Source: Pseudoalteromonas ulvae UL12
Lineage (GTDB): Bacteria; Pseudomonadota; Gammaproteobacteria; Enterobacterales; Alteromonadaceae
Direction: 5' to 3'
Length of the DNA stretch: 64,000 bases
NCBI RefSeq assembly: GCF_014925405.1
Contig: NZ_AQHJ01000023.1
Span: 682,001-746,000, forward strand
Position 1 is the stretch's first letter, and each line of letters begins with the position of its first letter. The notes under the pieces are model-generated. The model was not told the DNA's origin and ran no database searches. It saw only the letters and a program-made list of their open reading frames with translations. The position numbers were made by a program, and so were the translations under genes. Shown here one piece after another: positions 35,438 to 45,077 of this stretch.

Positions 35438-37840
35438 TTAAATTGGTGAGCCCGGAGGCATAGCTAAAGGAGCAAAACGCTTAGACCATTCACCTGTTGC
35501 TAAAAACTGATGGATCTCATCCGCCAAGTATTGCGAAAACACATCGTGACTACGGTGGTATTTTTTCGCTATAAATTTGAGTTGTGATAACAATTCAGCT
35601 TGTACTTCAGGGGCGACCGATGAATTGACACTTTGCTTAGCCATCAATACCGCGGTAAGCATTTGCACTCGTTGCTGTACTTTGCCCGCCATCCCTTGCT
35701 GGTTATCGGCAAAAAAGATCTGCTCAGCCAGTGAAAATATCACATCACGTACACCTAATTGCTGGGCATCACGCATTTTTTGTTGCTGCAAACGGTTTAA
35801 ACGATCGCTATGAAGTAATAAAGCCAAACTGTGCTGCGCTGCGACCTCTGGTAACGCCATCGCATCGAGTGTTAGACCCGTACGACCTTGAATACTTTCG
35901 CGAGTTTTACTTTCTCCGTAAGCTTTTGGGGTGATTAAAGCTAATACAGATTCAGGGATCACCAAATGATTGCTCTCTAATGTCATTAAGAGTGCATTAA
36001 ATGCGGCTTTTTGTTTTTCTGCCGTGACGATTTGATTGCCGGCAACTTCATGCTGACCACGGACTTCATAATGATAATCAACCCCTGCGATTAATTTAAC
36101 TGCCGCTTCAACTTGATAACGATGTAATAAATACAGTGGAACCAGTACTTCCTCTAGTTGAGAGAGCGCTGTGCCGTTTTTAATATTTTTAATCCCAAAC
36201 TGAGCCAGCGCTTGTTGGCGTATCGTTAATATACGCTTGAGTTCTAAATCCGGCTCTGCGCCGTTATCCCACAAATGCGCAGTTGGATGCGCGCCGCCTT
36301 TGGCACGGGCATCGCTGTCAGAAATAAACTCTAAGCCAAGCTGTTTATTTTCACCTAACACTTGCGCTAAAAACTCAGCTTCTTGCGCCGCAGGGACATC
36401 TGCATAACCATACTTGATCACTTGGTTATCCCACTGCCCCATGCCTTTTGCATACGCTTGCTCAGTATTAAAACTGCCATCATCATTAAAACTCACCAAT
36501 GGATGTGGATAATCCATCACTGAAGCACGATCTTTAATCGATGCAGAAAAGTTGTGCGCAATACCTAAAGTGTGACCCACTTCATGGGCACTGAGCTGAC
36601 GAATACGATCTAAAGCCATGTTTTGCAAAGTGAGATTAACTTCATCACCCTTTACAAATGGGGCTGCAAGCGCCTCAGCAATTAAAATATCTTGGCGGAC
36701 ACGTAGTGACCCCAATGTGACATGCCCTTTAATGATTTCACCGGTGCGAGGATCTATCACCGACGAGCCATAAGACCATCCTCGTGTGGCACGATGCACC
36801 CACTGAATAACGTTGTAGCGAATATCCATAGGATCAGCATGCTCTGGCAACACTTTAACTTGAAAAGCATTTTTATAACCCGCTTGCGCAAAGGCGTGAT
36901 CCCACCATAGCGCCCCTTCTATCAAAGCAGTTTTAACCGGATCGGGCACACCCGGATCTAAATAATAAATAATCGGTTTTACTGGTTCACTCAGTGCTGC
37001 ATTGGGATCTTTTTTTGCCAATCGATGACGAGGAATGTAGCGAACATACATAGACTCACTTAAAGGAGCTGCATAGTCTTTATGCTCAACGCTCCAATAA
37101 CCCGATTGAGGGTGAAAAGCTCGTGGCGTGTAATTGTCATCGGGTAACTCAATCAATGAATGGTGCATATTTAATGAGATACTGTATGGGTCAGCACTTA
37201 CTTGACGGACAAACTCTCCAGGTTGACTCCCTTTAAAGGTTAACACCGCTTCTAATTCTGTATTTTTTGCAAATGACTTAGAGCGTGGCATATACACAGC
37301 ACTTCGCGCAGTATCTAACGAAAAGTTGCCTTGATTTCGTGCCGCAAGGGTGCGTGATACACCATGAACATCAGATAAAAGATAAGGGGTATAATCCACC
37401 AAAAAGCGCTTATTGGTTTTTGCTGCGATATCAAAACCAAATAAAATACTCGAAGCAAACGCTTCTTTCACACTTTGTAATTCAGCTTTGTTATCTGTAT
37501 TGGCCCGGTAGTAAGTATTTAATTGACGCAACATCAATTTATGGCCCATTTTTTCGAACTTAACCAGACGAGTCTCGCCAAGCTGCCCCCGATCGAGGCC
37601 AATATCATTGGAGCCTAACCCCATAGGTAAACTGTGTTGTAATAAAAAAGCCTGATCCAGTTTTTCGACTTCGAGGTACAGTTTTCCACTGTTGTCATCG
37701 ACATAAAATGAAAAAAAGCCCGGATATTGATTCATATCGCGAGTAAATTCATCAATTGACTTAAGTGAAGCGTGCGCTTGAGTTACAATACTCAATAACA
37801 GACTCAGCGTAATAAAGAGAAAACGTCGGCTTTTCAACAT
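35438..37840 (-). CDS. Secreted zinc-dependent metalloprotease (DUF5117/DUF4953-like)
   Basis: The ATG at 37840 gives 800 residues with a clear signal peptide (MLKSRRFLFITLSLLLSIVTQAHA) and an AAAGG ribosome site; the reading 25 codons longer lacks both. The zinc site HEVGHTLGIAHNF (around residue 417) is the extended HExxHxxGxxH of metzincins. The N-terminal half (FSFYVDDNSGKLYLEVEKLDQAFLLQHSLPMG) matches the DUF5117 region found in large bacterial zincins. It is probably periplasmic or secreted; the substrate is unknown. It is monocistronic and divergent from fbp. Confidence 0.85.
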   Translation of the reverse strand: MLKSRRFLFITLSLLLSIVTQAHASLKSIDEFTRDMNQYPGFFSFYVDDNSGKLYLEVEKLDQAFLLQHSLPMGLGSNDIGLDRGQLGETRLVKFEKMGHKLMLRQLNTYYRANTDNKAELQSVKEAFASSILFGFDIAAKTNKRFLVDYTPYLLSDVHGVSRTLAARNQGNFSLDTARSAVYMPRSKSFAKNTELEAVLTFKGSQPGEFVRQVSADPYSISLNMHHSLIELPDDNYTPRAFHPQSGYWSVEHKDYAAPLSESMYVRYIPRHRLAKKDPNAALSEPVKPIIYYLDPGVPDPVKTALIEGALWWDHAFAQAGYKNAFQVKVLPEHADPMDIRYNVIQWVHRATRGWSYGSSVIDPRTGEIIKGHVTLGSLRVRQDILIAEALAAPFVKGDEVNLTLQNMALDRIRQLSAHEVGHTLGIAHNFSASIKDRASVMDYPHPLVSFNDDGSFNTEQAYAKGMGQWDNQVIKYGYADVPAAQEAEFLAQVLGENKQLGLEFISDSDARAKGGAHPTAHLWDNGAEPDLELKRILTIRQQALAQFGIKNIKNGTALSQLEEVLVPLYLLHRYQVEAAVKLIAGVDYHYEVRGQHEVAGNQIVTAEKQKAAFNALLMTLESNHLVIPESVLALITPKAYGESKTRESIQGRTGLTLDAMALPEVAAQHSLALLLHSDRLNRLQQQKMRDAQQLGVRDVIFSLAEQIFFADNQQGMAGKVQQRVQMLTAVLMAKQSVNSSVAPEVQAELLSQLKFIAKKYHRSHDVFSQYLADEIHQFLATGEWSKRFAPLAMPPGSPI

Positions 37841-38119
37841 AATGTTACCTTTGTTTGTATGCTTAGTGGTGGAATTGTTATCTGATGATACACAATATAC
37901 AACTGCTAGGTACACGTTTTTCGACTGTTAGGATTTGATCAATCCACCTAATGTATTAAAGCTAGCGTAATGTTTTAATTCGTTAATCTTAACTGTAATC
38001 AACTATGCTTAAGATATTGATCAAATCGATTTGATAAAATTACAACTCAGCGCTTAACCCCGTAATACATGCTCTCTCACATTTGCTGTATTACATCGCT
38101 TAGGAATTAGGAAACTAAA

Positions 38120-39088
38120 ATGCGTAGACTCCCGCCAGTGTTACTCGAAGATGGTTGCTCAAGAGAGCTGTTATCACTGATCCGTACCATTCTTGCTGCT
38201 TGTAAAGAAATTTCATTCCGCGTTGGTCAAGGCGCTCTTTCGGGTGTACTTGGTTCAACCTTAGATGAAAATATTCAAGGCGAAACACAAAAGAAACTCG
38301 ATGTCCTTTCGAATCAATTATTGAAAGATATTTTACTCGAAACAGGTTACGTTAAAGCCATCGCCTCTGAAGAAGAAGACTACACGGTTGCGGGTAACCC
38401 AGATGCCAAGTTTATCGTTGCTTTTGACCCACTTGATGGCTCATCAAATATCGATATTAACTCATTGGTGGGCACCATCTTCTCAATTATGGAAGCGCCT
38501 GAGGGCTCTGACGCAAGTGATCCGAGTATTTTCATGCAACCGGGTGATAAACAAGTCGCAGCAGGTTATGTTTTATATGGCCCATCAACCATGTTAGCGC
38601 TCACGACAGGTAACGGGACTCGCATTTTTACCTTAGATAAAACCCACGGCAGCTTTTTATTAACGCATGAATACGCACAAATCCCTGCGAAAACAAATGA
38701 ATTTGCGCTCAATATGTCGAACCAGCGCCACTGGCAGCCAGCAATGCAAAATTATGTTGCCGATTTACTTGCAGGTGACACAGGACCTCGTCAAGAAAAC
38801 TTCAATATGCGCTGGATTGCGGCCATGGTGGGCGATGTTCATCGCGTGCTGACTCGTGGTGGATTATTTTCTTACCCTGCAGATACTAAAGATCCAAACA
38901 AGCCTTATAAACTGCGTTTACTTTACGAAGCAAACCCAATGGCCATGTTAGTAGAACAAGCTGGAGGCATTGCTTCAACAGGCAATGAGCGAATTATGTC
39001 TATTCAACCTGATGCCATCCACCAGCGTGTTGCGGTAATTTTAGGCTCAAAAGACGAAGTGGAAACCTGTTTGTCATACCATCAATAA
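38120..39088 (+). CDS. fbp: Class I fructose-1,6-bisphosphatase
   Basis: A 322-residue enzyme of gluconeogenesis that hydrolyses fructose-1,6-bisphosphate. The metal motif [21 protein letters not shown] (given from its first 20 residues, about 103-122) and the preceding SEEEDY are intact. Substrate residues lie in [21 protein letters not shown]. The length is close to E. coli Fbp (332). The start has TAGGAATTAGGAA upstream. It ends at a strong terminator. Confidence 0.96.
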   Translation: MRRLPPVLLEDGCSRELLSLIRTILAACKEISFRVGQGALSGVLGSTLDENIQGETQKKLDVLSNQLLKDILLETGYVKAIASEEEDYTVAGNPDAKFIVAFDPLDGSSNIDINSLVGTIFSIMEAPEGSDASDPSIFMQPGDKQVAAGYVLYGPSTMLALTTGNGTRIFTLDKTHGSFLLTHEYAQIPAKTNEFALNMSNQRHWQPAMQNYVADLLAGDTGPRQENFNMRWIAAMVGDVHRVLTRGGLFSYPADTKDPNKPYKLRLLYEANPMAMLVEQAGGIASTGNERIMSIQPDAIHQRVAVILGSKDEVETCLSYHQ

Positions 39089-39117
39089 CCGACGGTAATC
39101 CCCTCTTTCATCACAAA

Positions 39118-39144
39118 AAAATGGAGAACTTAGTTCTCCATTTT
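39118..39144. terminator. Intrinsic terminator after fbp
   Basis: A 12-bp stem (AAAATGGAGAAC / GTTCTCCATTTT) with loop TTA, with A residues before and T residues after. It can serve fbp and the convergent FG-GAP gene. Confidence 0.85.
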
Positions 39145-39194
39145 GTTTTAGCAAGTAACACGAGTCGTCCACTCGTGCTGTTTTCTCTGTAATG

Positions 39195-40727
39195 TTACTC
39201 TGCGGATTGAGCCGAGCTCTGTATCTCGTTGCGCTCTGATGATTTAGATAACCATAACGCCATTGATTTGGCCTGCTGTTTGCCATCTTGTTTTTCAAAA
39301 CGTATTAAAATATCCGCTTTACCATCTTGGTTAAAATCTTGTGTTTCTATCAAGCTGCCGTTTTTAGGTAGTGCCACGGTATATTTCGACTTTTTCTTAG
39401 CAAATAAGCGCTCTGCTTCACCTTTATGAATTCTAAACTCATCATCGTCAGTTTGAATAAACAGATCTTTTAAACCGTCGCCATCAAAATCGGCCAGTTC
39501 AAATGCCGTACGACCTCCTCGACCGGTATCAGTATTCACTAACACTTCAATTTCTGTATCGTAGTCAGGTTTTTCACTAAACTGGCGCTTTGTGTGCATC
39601 CGATGGATAAACATATCCGCATCGAGGGATCCGGATACTAAAGACATCATCGAACCCACTCCGAGTTCCATCGAGAACATTGCATAATCCAGTAAACCAT
39701 CATTATTTAGATCATTAAATTCAAGCTGACTTTGCCCTTTTGGTTTAAGCGTGATCTCTGGCTGTTGAGCAAACATCAATTGCTGTTTATTAAGCTGGCC
39801 AAAACGGATCTGATACTGAGTATCACCACCAAACATGCCGCCTTTTTCTGATTTTTTTGTCACTAAATCAACCAATTTGTCACCATCGAGATCAATCAAA
39901 TGTTCAAGACTAGTAAGGGCAGACATATCGTCATCATCTCGTCTGATCCGTTGATATTCTTGCTGATTTAACACGCCAGCATGAAAAGGAACGGTTATAG
40001 ACTCAGTAGAAAAATCCCCTTGGGCTAATTGCGTAAACACGATAAGTTGGTCACCTTGAACAAAAGCAAGATCTAATCGCTCATCACCATTCACATCAAT
40101 GCTAAAACTCTCTGGCTCGCTGACTGTAATGCTACGCTGTTTAATGTTTTGCTCTGGTATGAAGGCTATTTTTTGTTGCTTAAATTGCCCATCGGCCTGC
40201 TGTAAGTAAATATTCACTTGCTCAAAATTTGCTGTCAGTACATCGACTAACCCATCTCCATTTACATCTTGGGCAAACTCACCAAAGCTTGCCAATGCAG
40301 AATTGTGAGGCGCATAAAAAGAATCGATCTCAGTCAACAATTGTGTTTTTCCAGACTGAATATCCACACTCAACAACTCAGTTGCCGTCATAACCAGCAA
40401 GCTTTCACTGCTGTGATTAGCCAATTGTCCTGAGGAAAAAAATAAACTGTTGCTCGGCAAAGCAAAACTGGTCGCTTGATTCGTTTTCGTAGACTCTAAA
40501 TTTGAAAACACATTAATGATGGTGCGCTCTTCTTTTGTGCTGCTAATCAGCACATGTTGAGGTTGTTTAGTCTGGTGTAAATAGAGCAATTTTCCGGATA
40601 AATCATACTCGCTGATCAGCTGATAGCGTTCAAACTCGATTTCTGTTTGTGTTTTTGCACTGAGGTGACTACAAACCATCAGACTAGATGCACAGCACAT
40701 CAACACAGCGAACTTATTTAATGTCAT
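39195..40727 (-). CDS. Secreted FG-GAP/VCBS repeat protein
   Basis: A 510-residue exported protein. The N-terminus (MTLNKFAVLMCCASSLMVCSHLSA) is a signal peptide. At least six calcium-binding-like loops of the FG-GAP type are visible: DVNGDGLVD, DVNGDERLD, DLDGDKLVD, DLNNDGLLD, DFDGDGLKD and DFNQDGKAD, spaced as in a beta-propeller. Such proteins are often periplasmic or surface-exposed; no enzymatic domain is seen. It is monocistronic and convergent with fbp. Confidence 0.78.
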   Translation of the reverse strand: MTLNKFAVLMCCASSLMVCSHLSAKTQTEIEFERYQLISEYDLSGKLLYLHQTKQPQHVLISSTKEERTIINVFSNLESTKTNQATSFALPSNSLFFSSGQLANHSSESLLVMTATELLSVDIQSGKTQLLTEIDSFYAPHNSALASFGEFAQDVNGDGLVDVLTANFEQVNIYLQQADGQFKQQKIAFIPEQNIKQRSITVSEPESFSIDVNGDERLDLAFVQGDQLIVFTQLAQGDFSTESITVPFHAGVLNQQEYQRIRRDDDDMSALTSLEHLIDLDGDKLVDLVTKKSEKGGMFGGDTQYQIRFGQLNKQQLMFAQQPEITLKPKGQSQLEFNDLNNDGLLDYAMFSMELGVGSMMSLVSGSLDADMFIHRMHTKRQFSEKPDYDTEIEVLVNTDTGRGGRTAFELADFDGDGLKDLFIQTDDDEFRIHKGEAERLFAKKKSKYTVALPKNGSLIETQDFNQDGKADILIRFEKQDGKQQAKSMALWLSKSSERNEIQSSAQSAE

Positions 40728-40969
40728 TTATTCTTCCCTTTTAGTTATTATTTTAAATGCACACTCACTAAAGTAATGCTGAGCTAGCGCAATGCTTGAT
40801 GCAGCTTAACCGACGGACTGTCAAAAACAGATAAAAAGAATGCAACAAGGTATGAATGGAGTCAAAAAAGGGAAATAAGTTCACTTTAATTTTTTGATGG
40901 TTAAGTGACGATTGCGGTATAAAAAAATGCTACGATAGCACCTTAAAATATTATTTAGATAACGATTTC

Positions 40970-41341
40970 ATGCCGACACAATGCGCACTATGCCAAGCAC
41001 CTCTTTCCTGTAGCGCCGATCAACAATGCTGGTGTATGACATTGCCAAATATCCTTCCTTTAGACAGCCACAATACCTGTTTATGCCAATCGTGTTTGCT
41101 TACAAAAATTAACCATTTTTTATCTGAACAATATCGCAGCCAACCTTTAGATCGTTTAATTAGTCTAGCCGCCCCCTATCAAGCAACCCCAGCCATTGCA
41201 GGGCTTGATTTTAGCATAGTGCAAGGCAAGTATATGTTTCACCGCTGGGCACATTTAAAACGAGGTTATTGCTGTGGTAATGGCTGCCAAGAGTGTCCTT
41301 GGCGAACAGATAACCTCAATGATCCTCCGCTATATTTATGA
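40970..41341 (+). CDS. Cysteine-rich protein with CWC-like and DUF5522-like parts
   Basis: A 123-residue protein with about 15 cysteines. The first half has the pattern CALCQAPLSC..CWC..CLCQSC, like the cysteine-rich CWC family. The second half ends in YMFHRWAHLKRGYCCGNGCQECPW, which resembles the DUF5522 family. These are usually separate small proteins, so this looks like a natural fusion. Zinc binding is plausible, function unknown. It is monocistronic. Confidence 0.7.
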   Translation: MPTQCALCQAPLSCSADQQCWCMTLPNILPLDSHNTCLCQSCLLTKINHFLSEQYRSQPLDRLISLAAPYQATPAIAGLDFSIVQGKYMFHRWAHLKRGYCCGNGCQECPWRTDNLNDPPLYL

Positions 41342-41562
41342 CCAAGTATCGATAAAAATTTATAATAAACTGTCAATTTAGCTAAAGGACTGAGACACAA
41401 AAATAAAAACAAAAAGTTGCTGTACTCCTCTATACTAAATCACTATTAATGATTTTAAAAACACATAGTTGAACCTATACCGGCTCTCTATATTATCATT
41501 TTTCATAAAATGGCTGATGATACAAAAGTGAGTTAACGATTTGTGACTTCTAGGAATATTCA

Positions 41563-42651
41563 ATGTTTGTACTTAGCGCTAAATACCAATTGTCTCTCAA
41601 TGAGAATCAGCAACTAAAACAAGAAATAGACACTCTCAAAAATCAAAATCACACGTTGCAACAAGAGAACACTCATCTCAAAGAGCAAGCTGAACAAATG
41701 CTTTCGCCCTCTGAAATTCACTATAAAGAAATGCTATTAAAATGTGCGATTGAGTGTATTAACCAAATCCAAGGTGTCCGTGAAACTGTATTATCATCTT
41801 ATCAAGCCATTGACTCAGAAAGCCGCTCTAGTGATTTAATTAATGGTTTACTCGATGCCTCAAGTGAATCATTACATCATATTGTCGATGATATGCGAGG
41901 GTTGACAACGAAAATGGGAGGTATGACTCAAAGTATTTCAGGCTTATCAGCAATGGCTGACAGCATCAATACATTTGTTTCGACCATATCTAAAATATCC
42001 GACCAAACTAATCTCTTAGCACTCAATGCAGCCATTGAAGCAGCCCGAGCTGGCGAAGCTGGTCGAGGTTTTAGTGTGGTTGCAGATGAAGTACGTTCTT
42101 TAGCGAACAATACCAATACATCAGCCAATGAGGTAGCTGAATTAGTCAATAAAATTATTCAGTCAACAGCTAACACTGTCAGCTCCGTCAATGATATTCA
42201 AAATAATAACAACCAACTTTCCAGTGGTGTCGAAAAACTTAATGACGATTATTCTGAGATTATTTCTTGCTGCACTTCGATGAAATCCGCTATTGTCCAT
42301 GCCTCATTAAGGACTTTTATTCAAACAGTTAAACTCGACCATATAGTCTGGAAAGGTGATGTATATGCCGTTGCTTGTGGCCTGAGCACTAAAAAAATTC
42401 ACGACTTTGCTGATCATACAATGTGTCGCTTAGGCAAGTGGTATAAAAACGAAGGTGCAAAAATGTTTAATAATAACTCCTCATTTAGCAAACTAGAAGA
42501 ACCGCATAAATTGGTTCATCAAAATGGTGTTATGGCGCTAGAGTCATTAGTAAAAGGAGATAAAGAACGGGTTGTAAAACACCTCCAAGCAATGGAGGAA
42601 TCCAGCGCTTCAGTGATGCACTATCTCGATGAACTTGCCAATCACAGTTAA
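41563..42651 (+). CDS. Soluble methyl-accepting chemotaxis protein with CZB domain
   Basis: A 362-residue cytoplasmic chemoreceptor with no membrane segment. An N-terminal coiled coil (about 8-50) leads to a short signalling region whose tip [20 protein letters not shown] (about 147-166) is highly conserved. The C-terminus (about 245-355) is a chemoreceptor zinc-binding (CZB) domain, with [17 protein letters not shown] and [11 protein letters not shown] supplying the expected three His and one Cys. Such receptors sense zinc or oxidants such as hypochlorous acid in characterised cases. TAGGAA precedes the ATG. Confidence 0.88.
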   Translation: MFVLSAKYQLSLNENQQLKQEIDTLKNQNHTLQQENTHLKEQAEQMLSPSEIHYKEMLLKCAIECINQIQGVRETVLSSYQAIDSESRSSDLINGLLDASSESLHHIVDDMRGLTTKMGGMTQSISGLSAMADSINTFVSTISKISDQTNLLALNAAIEAARAGEAGRGFSVVADEVRSLANNTNTSANEVAELVNKIIQSTANTVSSVNDIQNNNNQLSSGVEKLNDDYSEIISCCTSMKSAIVHASLRTFIQTVKLDHIVWKGDVYAVACGLSTKKIHDFADHTMCRLGKWYKNEGAKMFNNNSSFSKLEEPHKLVHQNGVMALESLVKGDKERVVKHLQAMEESSASVMHYLDELANHS

Positions 42652-42730
42652 AATCACTCCTAAAATTAAGTGAATAACCAAGTTTTTCAACACTATTAAT
42701 GATGGCGCTTCAATCTTAGGTTGGCGCCCA

Positions 42731-44164
42731 TTACGTTCGTTTAACAATATGCCGGCAAAAATCTGAAATATGCGCGATGGTGGCTTGGCAAAACTCCAGC
42801 TCTTGATACAGTAAGGTGTTTATTTTATCTCGTTGAAGTTGAGTACTGTGCTGCATCTTCGCACATTGATAAGCTTGTTTGGCGAGCACTGATAATTGCT
42901 GCTTGGTTGACGGCGACATCAGTGGTAAAGGGAGCCGCGTTACATAGCCAGAGGTAATCATATTTGAGCGGATTAATACGCCTCTGACACAGTATTTTAC
43001 TAAATCAGAGTTTAAATATGCCAACAGCCACCACTGCTGGTTTTCATCACACATTATATTTGGATTGACACCAAATAAACTCCCTTGCGGCAGTACACAG
43101 GCCGAAAACTCAACCCCCATTGACGAGCAAGTTATCCCACTTTGCATTAAATAATTTTGATTGCGGACATTAAACTTGGGATCAATGCGACTCCTTTGTA
43201 AAAAGTCATCAATGAGATAGCCATTAGGGACACAAAAAAACTTATTGGAGCTCGGATTTTTATAAAATGGAATGGAAAAGCCTGGCTCTGGCTGCTTTCG
43301 AATAAACGCGGCGTCGTTACCCGTTGAGACACCGCTAATACAGGCAAATGAGTGCGCTAAACGCGGGCCATTAAACAACTGCTTAATAGCGCTTGGGACT
43401 CCCACCAAAAACTCACTGTTATCGACCTCGCCTGACAAAATAATATCGCTAAGCTGCATTGTCTCAAACTGCCCCTCAAGCAAACCAGCCTTAAATTCAC
43501 GCTCTCCAAGAGGGCGATTTAACAATCGAATAGGCAACTGTGGGAGTTGATGGCCTTTTTGCAACACTAAAATACACGTGCGGACATTGGCCCCTTGAGC
43601 TAAAAAAAGATCGGTTGGACATAAGAGTAAATCATGTATTCGGCACGTTGAGAGAATTTTATCGCGTAATTTTTTATGAACTTTAGTACTCAAAAAAGAG
43701 CTATCGCAAATACAGCAAATAACAGCGCCCTCTTTAGCATTGTTTATCATCGCAGCTAAAAACATCGAGTACATGTTATGAATGCCCACATCAGCAAAAC
43801 GCTGCTTTAACGCCAGCTTATTTCGTTTAATGTAATCAACTTCGTGGCAGTTATAAGGTGGATTTGCAATGATAAAATCTGCATCAAACGCGTCTATCGA
43901 CTCTGATAATAAAAAATCAGTTAATAAAAACGATGCCTGATATGAGCGTTTATGAGCAATAATATCAATGCCAATTAATTCACTGCGGTGATCTGAAAAG
44001 TGCTGAATAAAGGGTGCGAGCAGCTCTTCTTGACCTACACATGGATCAAGAACTTTTCGACCTTGAGGGTTGATTTCTAAGCAACGTTTTAAAAAGTAAT
44101 CAGCAATAAAATCTGGGGTCGCATAATATCCCGTTTCACGGCGATCAACTCCTGTCGAAGTCAT
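42731..44164 (-). CDS. Orphan N6-adenine DNA methyltransferase (Eco57I/TaqI-like)
   Basis: A 477-residue protein from the ATG at 44164; a TTG eight codons upstream is an alternative. It begins with a target-ready helix (RRETGYYATPDFIADYFLKRCL), has motif I as VLDPCVGQEELLAPF (about 36-50) and the catalytic NPPY in DFIIANPPYNCHEVDY (about 100-115). A later part (about 230-470) looks like a target-recognition and helical region. This pattern fits gamma-class adenine methyltransferases. No endonuclease gene is adjacent and the protein has no recognisable nuclease motif, so it is probably solitary. An RNA or protein target cannot be excluded. Confidence 0.75.
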   Translation of the reverse strand: MTSTGVDRRETGYYATPDFIADYFLKRCLEINPQGRKVLDPCVGQEELLAPFIQHFSDHRSELIGIDIIAHKRSYQASFLLTDFLLSESIDAFDADFIIANPPYNCHEVDYIKRNKLALKQRFADVGIHNMYSMFLAAMINNAKEGAVICCICDSSFLSTKVHKKLRDKILSTCRIHDLLLCPTDLFLAQGANVRTCILVLQKGHQLPQLPIRLLNRPLGEREFKAGLLEGQFETMQLSDIILSGEVDNSEFLVGVPSAIKQLFNGPRLAHSFACISGVSTGNDAAFIRKQPEPGFSIPFYKNPSSNKFFCVPNGYLIDDFLQRSRIDPKFNVRNQNYLMQSGITCSSMGVEFSACVLPQGSLFGVNPNIMCDENQQWWLLAYLNSDLVKYCVRGVLIRSNMITSGYVTRLPLPLMSPSTKQQLSVLAKQAYQCAKMQHSTQLQRDKINTLLYQELEFCQATIAHISDFCRHIVKRT

Positions 44165-44233
44165 TATATTCTTTGATTTTCGAGCCAAAATGCCGCCTAT
44201 TTACCGCTATACACTCAATGTGTTTTGCCGATT

Positions 44234-45067
44234 TTAACAAATGGGTAAGTCAGGATTGGCTCCCCACTCACTCCACGAACCGTCATACACGGCTAAATTT
44301 TGATAGCCGACTTCCGCCGCCCCTAAAGCAAGAATGCAAGCAGTCACACCCGAGCCACAACTAAATTGCAGCGTCTTAACTTCTTGAGGGACTAACTGGC
44401 TAAAGATGCTCGCTAACTCAGTTTTGGGCTTGAGCAAACCATTATGAACTAACTGCGCAAAAGGTAAGTTTTTTGATTGTGGGATATGCCCTGCACGCAT
44501 GCCGACTCTTGGTTCAGCTTGTTCGCCACTAAAACGGTCTTTAGCCCGAGCATCAAGTAGCAAAGTCGAGCAATCATCAATACTCGCAAGGACGGTATCT
44601 GCGCCAATTAAGCGCGCTGCGTGTCGATGACCAACAAAATTCCCTCGAGTCTGCGCCTCACTATAGTGGGTTTGTGTCGCGCCGCCACAAGCTTGCCAAG
44701 CGGGTAATCCCCCACTTAAGACATAGACATTAACAAAACCCATCACTTTAAACATCCACCACGCACGAGGAGCGCTATACACACCAATGTCATCGTAAAC
44801 AACAAGAGTACTCTTGGTGTTCACTCCCATTTGTTGCACCAAAGCCGTAAATTGCTCATCGTTGGGCATAGTGTTCGGTAATCGACTAGTGGTATCAACT
44901 ACGTGATGACTAAAATCAAACCGTTGTGCGCCAAGTATTTTCGACTTAGCCAAATAAGGTGCCTCACTGCCAACAGGAGCCATGCCTGCATCAAATATGA
45001 TTAAGTCAGGATCGTGAAGATGTTCAAGCAACCATTGGCAGCTGACTACATTGTTTTTGGCAGGCAT
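44234..45067 (-). CDS. sseA: 3-mercaptopyruvate/thiosulfate sulfurtransferase
   Basis: A 277-residue tandem rhodanese. The N-terminal inactive domain covers about 1-135 and the catalytic domain about 150-275. The active loop is SCGSGVTACILAL with Cys near 238; CGSGVTA is the signature of the SseA/mercaptopyruvate class rather than CRxGx[RT] thiosulfate enzymes. It begins ten bases after the capsule-synthesis-like gene, so the two share a transcript. Confidence 0.9.
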   Translation of the reverse strand: MPAKNNVVSCQWLLEHLHDPDLIIFDAGMAPVGSEAPYLAKSKILGAQRFDFSHHVVDTTSRLPNTMPNDEQFTALVQQMGVNTKSTLVVYDDIGVYSAPRAWWMFKVMGFVNVYVLSGGLPAWQACGGATQTHYSEAQTRGNFVGHRHAARLIGADTVLASIDDCSTLLLDARAKDRFSGEQAEPRVGMRAGHIPQSKNLPFAQLVHNGLLKPKTELASIFSQLVPQEVKTLQFSCGSGVTACILALGAAEVGYQNLAVYDGSWSEWGANPDLPIC

Positions 45068-45077
45068 GATGTCACCT

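Noticed and set aside
42652..42730. Terminator between the CZB chemoreceptor and the methyltransferase
   Set aside because: GGCGC / GCGCC are present, but the loop is long and no T run follows, so the call would be weak.
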